A program made the position numbers and the translations under genes. A stretch of DNA of 64,000 nt, taken from NCBI RefSeq assembly GCF_007993655.1, contig NZ_CP029077.1, positions 862,744-926,743 on the forward strand, written 5' to 3'. The notes under the pieces are model-generated. The model did no database searches, had not been told where the DNA came from, and saw nothing but the letters and a program-made list of their open reading frames with translations. Below, in pieces: positions 53,398 to 61,142 of this stretch; the stretch's first letter is position 1, and every line of letters begins with the position of its first letter. Source of the DNA: Candidatus Deianiraea vastatrix. GTDB lineage: Bacteria; Pseudomonadota; Alphaproteobacteria; Rickettsiales; Deianiraeaceae.

Positions 53398-54090
53398 ATG
53401 TCGGAAGCGCAGAAATTTTCACAATATTCCCATAATTGGTGGGATGAAAACGGCGATATGAAGATGTTGCATAAAATTAACCCAATACGCGTTCAATATA
53501 TACAAAATATCATCGAAAAATACAGTAATAATGCAGGAAATCTTGATATTTTAGACCTTGGTTGCGGCTGTGGAATACTTTCAGAATCCCTTGCAAAACT
53601 TGGGCATAATGTTGTTGGAATTGACGCAAGTGAAAGTAATGTCGAAACTGCAAAAAACCACGCAAATATCGGTAAAATTGACAATATACACTACGCAACA
53701 AATCTAGTAAATTGCAATAAAAAATTCGATGTAATTACTATTATGGAAGTTTTGGAACATGTTGATAATCTGGGTGAATTTTTGCATGAAAATCTAAAAT
53801 TCGCAAAGGAAAAATCTATCGTTATAATCTCAACTATTAATCGCAATCTTGCCTCGATCTTGCTTGCAAAATTTGCGGCTGAATATATCCTAAATATCGT
53901 TCCAAAAGGCACTCACAGTATAGAAAAATTCCTCACACCATATCAAGTTAATGAAAAAATGGAGGCAAATAACTTTAAAAATGTCGATATTTGTGGTTTA
54001 AAATACAATCCGCTCAAAAGCGAATTTTCCCTTATAAAATCGCCGAAAATTAATTACTTCATGAGTTTTGTCACGCAAAATGTTGGTTAG
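53398..54090 (+). CDS. ubiG: ubiquinone biosynthesis O-methyltransferase
   Basis: S-adenosylmethionine-dependent methyltransferase for both O-methylations of ubiquinone. 230 residues: the UbiG-specific start (HNWWDENGDMKMLHKINPIR near 10-29), the SAM-binding ILDLGCGCGILSESLAKLG near 50, VVGIDASESNV and IMEVLEHVDN near 115. The gene overlaps trmD by 11 bp, so the two are likely coupled. Confidence 0.94.
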   Translation: MSEAQKFSQYSHNWWDENGDMKMLHKINPIRVQYIQNIIEKYSNNAGNLDILDLGCGCGILSESLAKLGHNVVGIDASESNVETAKNHANIGKIDNIHYATNLVNCNKKFDVITIMEVLEHVDNLGEFLHENLKFAKEKSIVIISTINRNLASILLAKFAAEYILNIVPKGTHSIEKFLTPYQVNEKMEANNFKNVDICGLKYNPLKSEFSLIKSPKINYFMSFVTQNVG

Positions 54091-54784
54091 AATTTTCACT
54101 GCATATCCCGAATATTTCCAAAATAATCTCACTGTATCCCTGCTGAAAAATGCGATGGAAACAGGCGTTTGGTCTCTTGAAATTGTAAATCTTCGCGACT
54201 TTGGCGATGGAAAACATAAAAAAATCGACGATACAACCTACGGCGGCGGAAATGGTCTTGTTATGCGCCCCGATATTCTTGAAAGTGCAATTTGTGCGAA
54301 AATACCAAATGCACAGCAGTTTTTAAGCCTAAATCCATCTGAAAATAGACTGCTTTGCCTAACATCTCCTCGTGGAATTCAATTTTCGCAAAAAACAGCA
54401 TCACAAATAGCAAAACTCGATGAAATTAACATAATATGCAATAGATTTGAAGCGGTTGATGAGCGTATAATAGATAAATATAATATCCGTGAAATCTCAA
54501 TTGGCAACTACGTTTTGCTAGGCGGCGAAGTGGCTGTGTGCGTAATACTTGAAGCAAGCCTTCGTCTTTTGCCGAAATTTTTGAAAAATAACGAAACAGT
54601 AGACGAGGAGAGCTTTTCCAAAGCATTAAACGGTAAACTTGAATATCCCCAGTACACAAAACCGCAAATCTGGAATGAAATATCCGTCCCAAGTGTTTTG
54701 CTTGACGGAAATCATCAAGAAATCGCTAAATGGCGCGCGGAAAATACCAGAGAACCTGAAGAAAATGATGATATTTATAAATAA
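54080..54784 (+). CDS. trmD: tRNA (guanine-N1)-methyltransferase
   Basis: Methylates G37 of tRNAs to keep the reading frame. From ATG 54080 (MLVRIFTAYPEYF) there are 234 residues; an in-frame TTG at 54068 is less likely. The SPOUT knot is visible as LCLTSPRGIQFSQKTA, IICNRFEAVDERI and ISIGNYVLLGGEVAVCVILEA near 140-160. The C-terminal domain ends SVLLDGNHQEIAKWR, typical of TrmD. The usual rpsP-rimM-trmD-rplS operon is not present; here it is attached to ubiG. Confidence 0.95.
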   Translation: MLVRIFTAYPEYFQNNLTVSLLKNAMETGVWSLEIVNLRDFGDGKHKKIDDTTYGGGNGLVMRPDILESAICAKIPNAQQFLSLNPSENRLLCLTSPRGIQFSQKTASQIAKLDEINIICNRFEAVDERIIDKYNIREISIGNYVLLGGEVAVCVILEASLRLLPKFLKNNETVDEESFSKALNGKLEYPQYTKPQIWNEISVPSVLLDGNHQEIAKWRAENTREPEENDDIYK

Positions 54785-54941
54785 TTGCAAAAAACTATAA
54801 ACGTCTTTAATGCAGCAATTAAATCGCGAAATTTCCGGCAAAAAATCCTACAAAAACCCAAGTAAACACAATACTCTCTCACATAATTCATAACGCACAT
54901 CAAGAAACTAAATACAATAATAAATTTTTACATAAAAAAAC

Positions 54942-54970
54942 TTGACATTACGCTAAATATATGATATAAT
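54942..54970 (+). promoter_or_regulatory. exact-consensus sigma70 promoter TTGACA-17-TATAAT
   Basis: TTGACA 54942-54947 and TATAAT 54965-54970 are spaced 17 bp, with the -10 box 19 nt before ATG 54990. The leader has no Shine-Dalgarno sequence. Confidence 0.88.
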
Positions 54971-54989
54971 ACACAAAATAAATGCCTTT

Positions 54990-55178
54990 ATGCAAATTCA
55001 AAATACACTCAAAACATACTGCGGATACATACTCTACGCCATTGCAGTTGCTTTATTGATGATGCAAGTATCCTGTGCAAAATACAAAATCTCCAATAAA
55101 ACCGCTATGCAAAATAAAAAAGCCCAGCTTGCAATTGCAAATAAGTCTATATCAACTAAAACACATCTATACAGCTAA
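54990..55178 (+). CDS. small secreted or membrane-anchored hypothetical protein, 62 residues
   Basis: A hydrophobic N-terminal stretch (YCGYILYAIAVALLMMQVSC at 10-29) is followed by a short basic, Lys/Asn/Ser-rich tail. The cysteine after QVS resembles a lipobox but position -3 is Gln, so lipidation is doubtful; a signal peptide or anchor is likely either way. An exact-consensus promoter lies 19 nt upstream, suggesting strong expression. I do not recognise the family. Confidence 0.55.
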   Translation: MQIQNTLKTYCGYILYAIAVALLMMQVSCAKYKISNKTAMQNKKAQLAIANKSISTKTHLYS

Positions 55179-55216
55179 TATAATCAAAACTTATTTTTAA
55201 TATAATAAGAATATAT

Positions 55217-55244
55217 TTGACTTATATAATCACACATGTATTAC
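55217..55244 (+). promoter_or_regulatory. possible ahpC promoter TTGACT-16-TATTAC
   Basis: TTGACT 55217-55222 and TATTAC 55239-55244, spaced 16 bp, lie 42 nt before ATG 55287. No OxyR-type site was recognised. The assignment is tentative. Confidence 0.35.
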
Positions 55245-55286
55245 GATAATAAGTTGCGCTTAGCAATGAGTTTTTTTGTTTAATAT

Positions 55287-55829
55287 ATGTTAACTATCGG
55301 TGATAAATTCCCACAATTTAAACTAACAGCAGCAGTTTCTCTTGAGTCAATGGAAAAAGCATTCCAAGATATCTCAAATGAAACCTATAAAGGTAAATGG
55401 CTTTGCGTGTTCTTTTGGCCAAAAGACTTCACATTCGTCTGCCCTACTGAAATTGCAGAATTCGGTAAACTTGCTAAAGACTTCTCAGATAGAGACTGCC
55501 AAGTTCTTGGTGCAAGTGTAGATAATGAATTCGTTCACCTTGCTTGGAGACGCGATAATGAAGCTCTTAAAGACCTTCCAATCCCAATGCTTGCAGATGT
55601 TAAACGCGAACTTTCAACATCTCTTGGCATCTTAGATAGAGACAGCGGCGTTTCAAAAAGAGCAACCTTCCTTGTTGACCCAGAAGGAACAATTAGATAC
55701 GTTGAAGTAACTGATATGAAAGTCGGTAGAAAACCATCTGAAGCACTAAGAATCTTAGACGCTCTTCAAACAGATGAACTTTGCCCTTGTAACTGGAAAG
55801 CAGGTGAAAAAACTATACAAGTTAAATAA
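55287..55829 (+). CDS. ahpC: peroxiredoxin, AhpC type
   Basis: Thiol peroxidase that reduces hydrogen peroxide and organic hydroperoxides. The 180 residues show the peroxidatic cysteine in FFWPKDFTFVCPTEIAEF near 43-60 and a C-terminal resolving cysteine region DELCPCNWKAGEKTIQ near 162, with two cysteines (CPC). No ahpF or ahpD is adjacent. A dps gene follows about 100 bp downstream, making an oxidative-stress pair. A GC-rich hairpin follows the stop codon. Confidence 0.93.
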   Translation: MLTIGDKFPQFKLTAAVSLESMEKAFQDISNETYKGKWLCVFFWPKDFTFVCPTEIAEFGKLAKDFSDRDCQVLGASVDNEFVHLAWRRDNEALKDLPIPMLADVKRELSTSLGILDRDSGVSKRATFLVDPEGTIRYVEVTDMKVGRKPSEALRILDALQTDELCPCNWKAGEKTIQVK

Positions 55830-55836
55830 CCATAAT

Positions 55837-55854
55837 CCCCCGTGCCTGCGGGGG
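55837..55854 (+). terminator. GC hairpin after ahpC, no T tract
   Basis: CCCCCG at 55837-55842 pairs with CGGGGG at 55849-55854 around a 6-nt loop, 8 bp past the ahpC stop codon. It is striking in such AT-rich DNA, but no run of T follows, so it may be a weak terminator or an mRNA-stabilising stem. Confidence 0.55.
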
Positions 55855-55930
55855 GGCTTGAGACAAAACTTAAATCATATACCATCCAATTTACTCACAG
55901 CTAAATCTTTAAACAATTTTTTTTATTAAT

Positions 55931-56320
55931 ATGCCAAAACTACTTAATATCCTTATCCTTACACATAATCTTGCACTGAAAACTCAAAACTTCCACTGGA
56001 ATGTACAAGGGTCTAACTTCTACAGCCTTCATAAAATGTTTGAAGAACAATACGAAGAAATCTCAAACTCAATCGATGAAATAGCAGAAAGAATACGCAT
56101 CCTTGGCGATAAAGTGCCATCAATATCGCAAAATCTTGAAATTAATCCAAATCTTTTACCAAGTGATATGCTAAAAAACCTTGCCCTAGACCATGAAAAT
56201 ATCATCCTTCAAATCGAAGATGTTAAAAAATCATCAGATGATGTAACAGTAGATATGCTAAACGAAAGACTCGCCGCTCATCAAAAACATTTGTGGTTTT
56301 TACGCTCAAGTTTTGCCTAA
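55931..56320 (+). CDS. dps: Dps/ferritin-like DNA-protection protein
   Basis: 129 residues of the Dps family, which form 12-mers that oxidise and store iron and can protect DNA. The family signature LALKTQNFHWNVQGSNFYSL near 15-34 carries the ferroxidase His. EEQYEEISNSIDEIAERIR near 39-57 carries the acidic ligands, followed by ILGDKVPS. The N-terminus starts almost at the first helix, so the Lys-rich DNA-binding tail of many Dps proteins is absent. It follows ahpC on the same strand. Confidence 0.85.
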   Translation: MPKLLNILILTHNLALKTQNFHWNVQGSNFYSLHKMFEEQYEEISNSIDEIAERIRILGDKVPSISQNLEINPNLLPSDMLKNLALDHENIILQIEDVKKSSDDVTVDMLNERLAAHQKHLWFLRSSFA

Positions 56321-56332
56321 TAACAGGGTATA

Positions 56333-56449
56333 CTAAATACCCTTTCTCACATCACTTTTCTCACCCTTCTTCGGTAAAATAAATGCAAGCCCAACAATAA
56401 TGAAAAACGTCGGTACAGACGATGAAAGAATAATTTGCTCACCAGTCAT
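56333..56449 (-). CDS. possible 38-residue single-helix membrane protein
   Basis: ATG 56449 to TAG 56333-56335 encodes MTGEQIILSSSVPTFF, a hydrophobic helix (IIVGLAFILP), then a basic and acidic tail (KKGEKSDVRKGI). The layout resembles small membrane subunits of larger complexes, but no family is recognised. It lies 99 bp after pgeF on the same strand and is convergent with dps. Coding status rests on the sensible topology and continuous frame only. Confidence 0.4.
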   Translation of the reverse strand: MTGEQIILSSSVPTFFIIVGLAFILPKKGEKSDVRKGI

Positions 56450-56548
56450 ACACTAAAAATTTTACCAATCCTAACCCTAAAATGCTAAATGTCAAGCATT
56501 AGCCTTTTTTGCCCCTAAATCTATACTAATACTAACTCAAAACCTAAA

Positions 56549-57304
56549 CTACTTAAGGCAAATAAAACTTACATTCGTCCCATCACCCTTTACACCCTTT
56601 TTTGCACCCCGATATGAATATAATGACCCCTCGCTATACGTATTTACACCAATATCCTCAATTAATCCAACACCTAATCTCTCAAGCTCGCTTCTAATAT
56701 ATCCACTGTTGTCAAAATAGTACTTTCCATCCTCAGATGGGTAAAAAAATACACCACTTGCCCTGTCCATACCTACAAACTTCTCCCTAAAATCTACATC
56801 AACCTCATAATCCCTTTGTGCAATGCTCGGCCCTAATACCGCAACTAAATCCCCAGCCCTAAACCCAAGATCCTCAAGACATCCAATCATTTTCTGCGAT
56901 ATTCCACCAAATGTTCCACGCCACCCACTATGCACCCCAGCTATCACACTCTTGCCCTTGTCTGTAAATAATACCGGCACGCAATCCGCAGTCTGAATGC
57001 CTATAGCAAATCCACGCTTTGTGCATATTATCCCATCACCCTTTGGTAACCTTGATATATCATAACCATTGCCACTTACACTAAACCTTGCCTCATCATC
57101 AACTACTAAAATATCACTTGAATGCACCTGATCTAACCCCAATACTTCCATCCCAATCTCGTTTTCCAATAACGCATAACTTCTCGCCCTTAATACATCA
57201 TTTCCCCTGCTAAAATTTATATTCTCTCCACCTTCAAACTCCATCCCTACAAATCCATGCCCTATCCCACACTCACTTAATATTCTTGAACTAAACATCT
57301 TCAT
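56549..57304 (-). CDS. pgeF: peptidoglycan editing factor PgeF (YfiH/laccase-domain protein)
   Basis: 251 residues of the multicopper-polyphenol-oxidase-like YfiH family, now tied to removing L-Ser-containing muropeptide precursors in E. coli. The conserved metal/active-site elements are LDQVHSSDILVVDD near 78, GIQTADCVPVLFTDKG near 120, AGVHSGWRGT near 141 and TYSEGSLYSYR near 223, giving the His-Cys-His set. Start at 57304 (MKMFSSRILSECGIGHG). It fits with the other wall genes here but stands alone. Confidence 0.92.
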   Translation of the reverse strand: MKMFSSRILSECGIGHGFVGMEFEGGENINFSRGNDVLRARSYALLENEIGMEVLGLDQVHSSDILVVDDEARFSVSGNGYDISRLPKGDGIICTKRGFAIGIQTADCVPVLFTDKGKSVIAGVHSGWRGTFGGISQKMIGCLEDLGFRAGDLVAVLGPSIAQRDYEVDVDFREKFVGMDRASGVFFYPSEDGKYYFDNSGYIRSELERLGVGLIEDIGVNTYSEGSLYSYRGAKKGVKGDGTNVSFICLK

Positions 57305-57414
57305 ACTTTTAATAAACCATCCCTAGCTTTATAAAAAAATAAATCTTATTGTCAATAATTTTTCATTGCTTTTTATCTTCCCTCATACACAATACACTAC
57401 GCATCGCTACTACA

Positions 57415-58053
57415 ATGACTCATCTTGCAATAGATACCGCAAATGCCTACCTCTCACTTGCCCTAAAACATAATAACTCAATACATACATTTCTTAGCTC
57501 AAAAATTAACGCTCACGCAGAAATTCTAATACAAGAAATCGATAACCTCCTTGCTAACCAAAATCTCAAACTTCATAACATCACAGACTTCATAATAAAC
57601 CTTGGCCCAGGTAGCTTCACAGGCCTTAGAATAGCTTCCTCATACCTTGCAGGCCTTCTTGCCTTTAATAAAAACCCTTCAATACACTCAATAGATACCT
57701 TCGATATATCATACTCTCACTTTCTCCTAAATAACCCAAATACAACTCCATATAACTCAATATCAGTCATACTTAAAGCAGACTCCCTAAACTCAATATT
57801 CATAAAAACATACAACCCACTAAATCATACTATAACCTCTAACCCATCCCTTACAACCCTTGAAAACCTTAACATAAATAATAATACCCTCTATATACTC
57901 GAAGACTCAATATCTAATAATCTCTCCTGTGATAATAAAATCATTGCAACTAAAACCTCCCCAATAGCAATGATAACCGCAGCCTCCTACTTTAAAAAAA
58001 CTCTTGACAAAAATCAAATCATCTCACCTAAATATCTTAGAACACCATTTTAA
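57415..58053 (+). CDS. tsaB: tRNA threonylcarbamoyladenosine biosynthesis protein TsaB
   Basis: Non-catalytic partner of TsaD in t6A37 tRNA modification. From ATG 57415 (MTHLAIDTANAYLSLALKH) there are 212 residues. The ASKHA-fold elements NLGPGSFTGLRIASSYLAGL near 62-81 and HSIDTFD are typical. The longer frame from 57349 adds non-family sequence. bamE starts 1 bp after its stop codon, so the two are cotranscribed. Confidence 0.92.
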   Translation: MTHLAIDTANAYLSLALKHNNSIHTFLSSKINAHAEILIQEIDNLLANQNLKLHNITDFIINLGPGSFTGLRIASSYLAGLLAFNKNPSIHSIDTFDISYSHFLLNNPNTTPYNSISVILKADSLNSIFIKTYNPLNHTITSNPSLTTLENLNINNNTLYILEDSISNNLSCDNKIIATKTSPIAMITAASYFKKTLDKNQIISPKYLRTPF

Positions 58054-58054
58054 T

Positions 58055-58468
58055 ATGAAATACTTATACTACACTATAATAACCCTCCTGCTTTTATCAT
58101 GCGAAAAGAATGTTCGCTTCATAGGCTATCCAAATATCCAAAAAATACAATCACAAATACAAGTTAATAAAACAACTAAATCAGAAATAATTCAAAATAT
58201 CGGCCATCCATCCTTCTATCATGATGATAATACTTGGTACTACGCACGAATAAACGGTACAGACGGTAACCTCACAAGCTTCTTACCACTTGACCGAGAC
58301 CTTCTTAAAATAACCTTCTCATCAGATGTTGTCTCATCCCTCTACTTTGATCAAAAACCAATCGATCAACAAAATAAACCAAAATTCTCTAATAAAAACC
58401 TTCTAAAATATGATATACAAATAGAAAAACCATCCCAAAATACAACCCCTGATAAACCATCAAATTAA
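58055..58468 (+). CDS. bamE: BamE (SmpA) family outer membrane assembly lipoprotein
   Basis: Accessory lipoprotein of the BAM machine that inserts beta-barrels. From ATG 58055 there are 137 residues with lipoprotein signal MKYLYYTIITLLLLSCEKN. The SmpA/OmlA fold motif (QVNKTTKSEIIQNIGHPSFY near 36-55) and the following DDNTWYYARIN match the family. The tail is longer and polar. It overlaps the end of the convergent SurA-like gene by 9 bp. Both act in outer-membrane biogenesis. Confidence 0.85.
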   Translation: MKYLYYTIITLLLLSCEKNVRFIGYPNIQKIQSQIQVNKTTKSEIIQNIGHPSFYHDDNTWYYARINGTDGNLTSFLPLDRDLLKITFSSDVVSSLYFDQKPIDQQNKPKFSNKNLLKYDIQIEKPSQNTTPDKPSN

Positions 58469-59101
58469 TATCTCAATATAGTGCTTTTTCCTCAGCACCT
58501 TAATGAAACTTTTCTCAATCTCCCCACGCCTTGTCATAATAATATAATACCTCGCCCTCTTTTTTGCCTCCTCATCATCTCCTAACTTCATCTCTCCTAA
58601 TCTTGCCATAATCTCACTTTCCGATACATCATATATCTTTCTCTCATGACAAATACTTCCTACAATCCCATCCTTTACAATATCCCTTATAAATCTTTCC
58701 TCAAAATATGTCTTTCTAATGCCATATTCCCTTAAAAATACATCAATATCCTTTATCTTGTGCCTCTTTGCAAATCCATCAATAAAACTACTTGGATCAA
58801 CCATAGCCTCCTCATTTCTTTCTAAAAAAACTATCTTGTCATCAACCATCCCATTTAAAAACCCCTTTATATCCCCTTCTCTTAAACCGCCAATCTCCTT
58901 TTCTAACGCCTCATTCGTTAATCCGCTAATACCCTTCTTATCATTCATTATCTTCATCATTAATATCGCAATCTTAATATTCTGCTTCATCTCGTCAGAT
59001 GTAATAATAACCTTGTCATCTATCACAGCTACTATCTCATTTGCCCGCGCGCAGCATAACCCTAATAAAAATATAACAATATATACACTAAACTTTGCCA
59101 T
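58460..59101 (-). CDS. exported SurA N-domain-like protein lacking a PPIase domain
   Basis: From ATG 59101 there are 213 residues with a Sec signal (MAKFSVYIVIFLLGLCCARA). The mature start NEIVAVIDDKVIITSDEMKQ is the typical beginning of SurA/PrsA-type chaperones. A helical region follows (LVDDK-type block FLNGMVDDKIVFLERNEEAM) and the protein ends without any parvulin domain. SurA usually has one or two such domains and about 400 residues. It may act as a chaperone only. It overlaps bamE at the 3' end, a fitting neighbour. Confidence 0.72.
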   Translation of the reverse strand: MAKFSVYIVIFLLGLCCARANEIVAVIDDKVIITSDEMKQNIKIAILMMKIMNDKKGISGLTNEALEKEIGGLREGDIKGFLNGMVDDKIVFLERNEEAMVDPSSFIDGFAKRHKIKDIDVFLREYGIRKTYFEERFIRDIVKDGIVGSICHERKIYDVSESEIMARLGEMKLGDDEEAKKRARYYIIMTRRGEIEKSFIKVLRKKHYIEILI

Positions 59102-59222
59102 AATTAATACCACATCACCCCATCATACAACATATAAATTATATAATTCAACATAAACTTTTTCACTAAACCCTTTACTTTAAAAAATTTACCCCTAATA
59201 TCCCATAAAATATACTCCTTGC

Positions 59223-59621
59223 ATGTCTTTCATTCTCCATCCAGACTTTAATAATAAAATATTTGTTAAAGACCTTAAGCTTTGTAAAATCCTTGTCGAA
59301 CCCATCCTAGACCTAAAATGGGTCATTCTTGTTCCAATGGTAAATAATGCTAAAAATATCCTAGACCTCGACCAAAACTTGCAAAATCTCCTTTGGTATG
59401 AAATTAACCTCGTTTCCAAAACTATAAACACTACCCTAAAACCAGACCAATTAAATATCTCAATGCTTGGTAATAAAACCCCTCAACTTCACTGCCATAT
59501 AATCGCTAGATTTACACACGACCCATTTTGGCCAAATGCACCATTTGGCTTGCAAACAAACCCGGCACACCCATATGAACTCTCAGACTTTACAACATCC
59601 CTCCTGCAAATTAACCCATAA
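59223..59621 (+). CDS. HIT family (histidine triad) protein
   Basis: 132 residues with a variant HIT signature QLHCHIIARFTHDPFWP near 93-109 (HxHxH modified to HCHIIAR, followed by the DPxWP-like element of alphaproteobacterial members). WVILVPMVNNAKNILDLD near 33 matches the family. These are nucleotide hydrolases or transferases of unclear physiological target. Its stop codon directly abuts the end of folC on the other strand. Confidence 0.82.
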   Translation: MSFILHPDFNNKIFVKDLKLCKILVEPILDLKWVILVPMVNNAKNILDLDQNLQNLLWYEINLVSKTINTTLKPDQLNISMLGNKTPQLHCHIIARFTHDPFWPNAPFGLQTNPAHPYELSDFTTSLLQINP

Positions 59622-60485
59622 TTACACCTCAATCCCCAGCCTTGCACTAATCTCAATACACGCCATGGTTGCAATAGATGCGTTTCCTATCTGATGCCAC
59701 CCGGCTAAACTTGGCCTTGGTAATACTATATCTCTCATAATATCCCTGCCATACTTCTCAAAATGCATCGAAAATAACCACTCATCCTCATTTTCCTCAA
59801 TGTAACTTCCACTAAAATCCCTTCCCTCAAAATATACCTTAGACCCAACAGCCTCACACCTTAGCTCAATAAGCTTTTCAACACTCTCGCTTTGATGCGC
59901 GCAAATACATAACGAATCCCCCTTGATAATAAACGCCTTTTGAAACGCAATCTCCTCCATACTCGCCCCAAGATATTTCACATGATCAAGGTGAATCGGC
60001 GTTATAATCGAACAAATCGGCCTGTTTTCATCAAAAACATTCGTCGCATCAATCATCCCACCCATGCCAACCTCAATTACATTGAAATCACACTCATTTC
60101 TTCTAAAATATATAAACGCACATAGCGTCGTTGCCTCAAAAATCGTTAAATCAATCCCCTGCCTTTCACAAATTACCCTAATCTCCTCAATAATCTCGTA
60201 TAAATCAATGTCACTTATCATCTCGTCATTTATGCAAATCCTTTCGTTGCAAATATGTATATGCGGCGATGTGTACCTTCCAACCTTGTATCCAGATTGC
60301 TTTAAAATCTCACTAATATACCCCGCAGTAGACCCCTTTCCGTTCGTCCCCGTTATGTGTATAATATTCCTTAAATCCATGTGTGGATCATGCAAAGCAC
60401 TAAGTACCCTTAATACCTTTTCCCTGCTGTCAACCCTCTCTTTGTTTGCCCCTAAATATAGCGGCCAATGCGGCATCTTGGCCAT
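59622..60485 (-). CDS. folC: folylpolyglutamate/dihydrofolate synthase, C-terminally truncated
   Basis: Would add glutamate to (dihydro)folate. Only 287 residues against about 420 in the family. The ATP-binding domain is intact (HITGTNGKGSTAGYISEIL near 43-61, HICNERICIND, FEATTLCAFIYF near 124, EVGMGGMIDATNVF near 145, PIHLDHVKYLG near 166). It ends at ASIATMACIEISARLGIEV, just before the usual WPGR and the C-terminal Mur-ligase-like domain. The HIT gene abuts its stop. Either the gene is nonfunctional, or the missing domain is dispensable or elsewhere. Its 5' end is duplicated upstream. Confidence 0.82.
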   Translation of the reverse strand: MAKMPHWPLYLGANKERVDSREKVLRVLSALHDPHMDLRNIIHITGTNGKGSTAGYISEILKQSGYKVGRYTSPHIHICNERICINDEMISDIDLYEIIEEIRVICERQGIDLTIFEATTLCAFIYFRRNECDFNVIEVGMGGMIDATNVFDENRPICSIITPIHLDHVKYLGASMEEIAFQKAFIIKGDSLCICAHQSESVEKLIELRCEAVGSKVYFEGRDFSGSYIEENEDEWLFSMHFEKYGRDIMRDIVLPRPSLAGWHQIGNASIATMACIEISARLGIEV

Positions 60486-60632
60486 AATCTAAATACTAAA
60501 AAACCCAAGTCAATACCTAATAAATAGACATCTCCTTGGCTACTTCATTTTTATCAGCCAATGCGGCATCTTGGCCATAATCTAAATACTAAAAAACCCA
60601 AGTCAATACCTAATAAATAGACATCTCCTTGG
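60464..60632. repeat. perfect 76-bp direct repeat between folC and HU
   Basis: Positions 60464-60539 recur at 60557-60632 (period 93 bp) with no difference seen by eye. The unit starts in the first codons of folC and runs into the upstream spacer, so the second copy carries a start-codon fragment of folC that leads nowhere. Confidence 0.95.
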
Positions 60633-60644
60633 GCTAAAATAAAA

Positions 60645-60956
60645 CTATTTCTTTATTTTTTTCTTCACGCCACCATTGTTAACACCAGTTTTAAGCTGAG
60701 AGCTTGCCTTGAATGTTACAGTTTTTCTTGCAGGAATCTTGATTTTTTGTCCTGTAGCAGGATTTACACCAGTTCTTGCATTTCTTTGCTTCACATTGAA
60801 TGAACCAAAATTCTGTATCGCAACAGAATCACCACGCTCAAGAGCCTCAATAATAGTGCTAACAATAGTGTCAACAACTATTTTAGATTGAACTTTTGAC
60901 ATTCCAGTTGCACTCGCAGTAGAATCAATTAAGTCTTGTTTTTTGAAAGTTTGCAT
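60645..60956 (-). CDS. hupB: HU-family DNA-binding protein
   Basis: Small histone-like protein that bends and compacts DNA. The 103 residues begin MQTFKKQDLIDSTASATGMS, with the beta-arm signature GSFNVKQRNARTGVNPATGQ near 53-72 followed by KIPARKTVTFKAS. A Lys-rich tail (GVKKKIKK) extends past the usual 90 residues. The folC spacer repeat ends 13 bp from its stop codon. Confidence 0.94.
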   Translation of the reverse strand: MQTFKKQDLIDSTASATGMSKVQSKIVVDTIVSTIIEALERGDSVAIQNFGSFNVKQRNARTGVNPATGQKIKIPARKTVTFKASSQLKTGVNNGGVKKKIKK

Positions 60957-61142
60957 AATAAAAATTAAATAACATACAAATTATTACCCATTAATAAAAG
61001 AAAAAATATATTTCGCAAGTGTTTTTTTTAGAAAATATCATACTTTTTTAAAAATCTCAATATCTATCAATACTTTTCCCAAAAAAAAAAATTTTACTTT
61101 TACATTTTTTATGTTATAACAACATAAAATTTTGCAAAAAAA

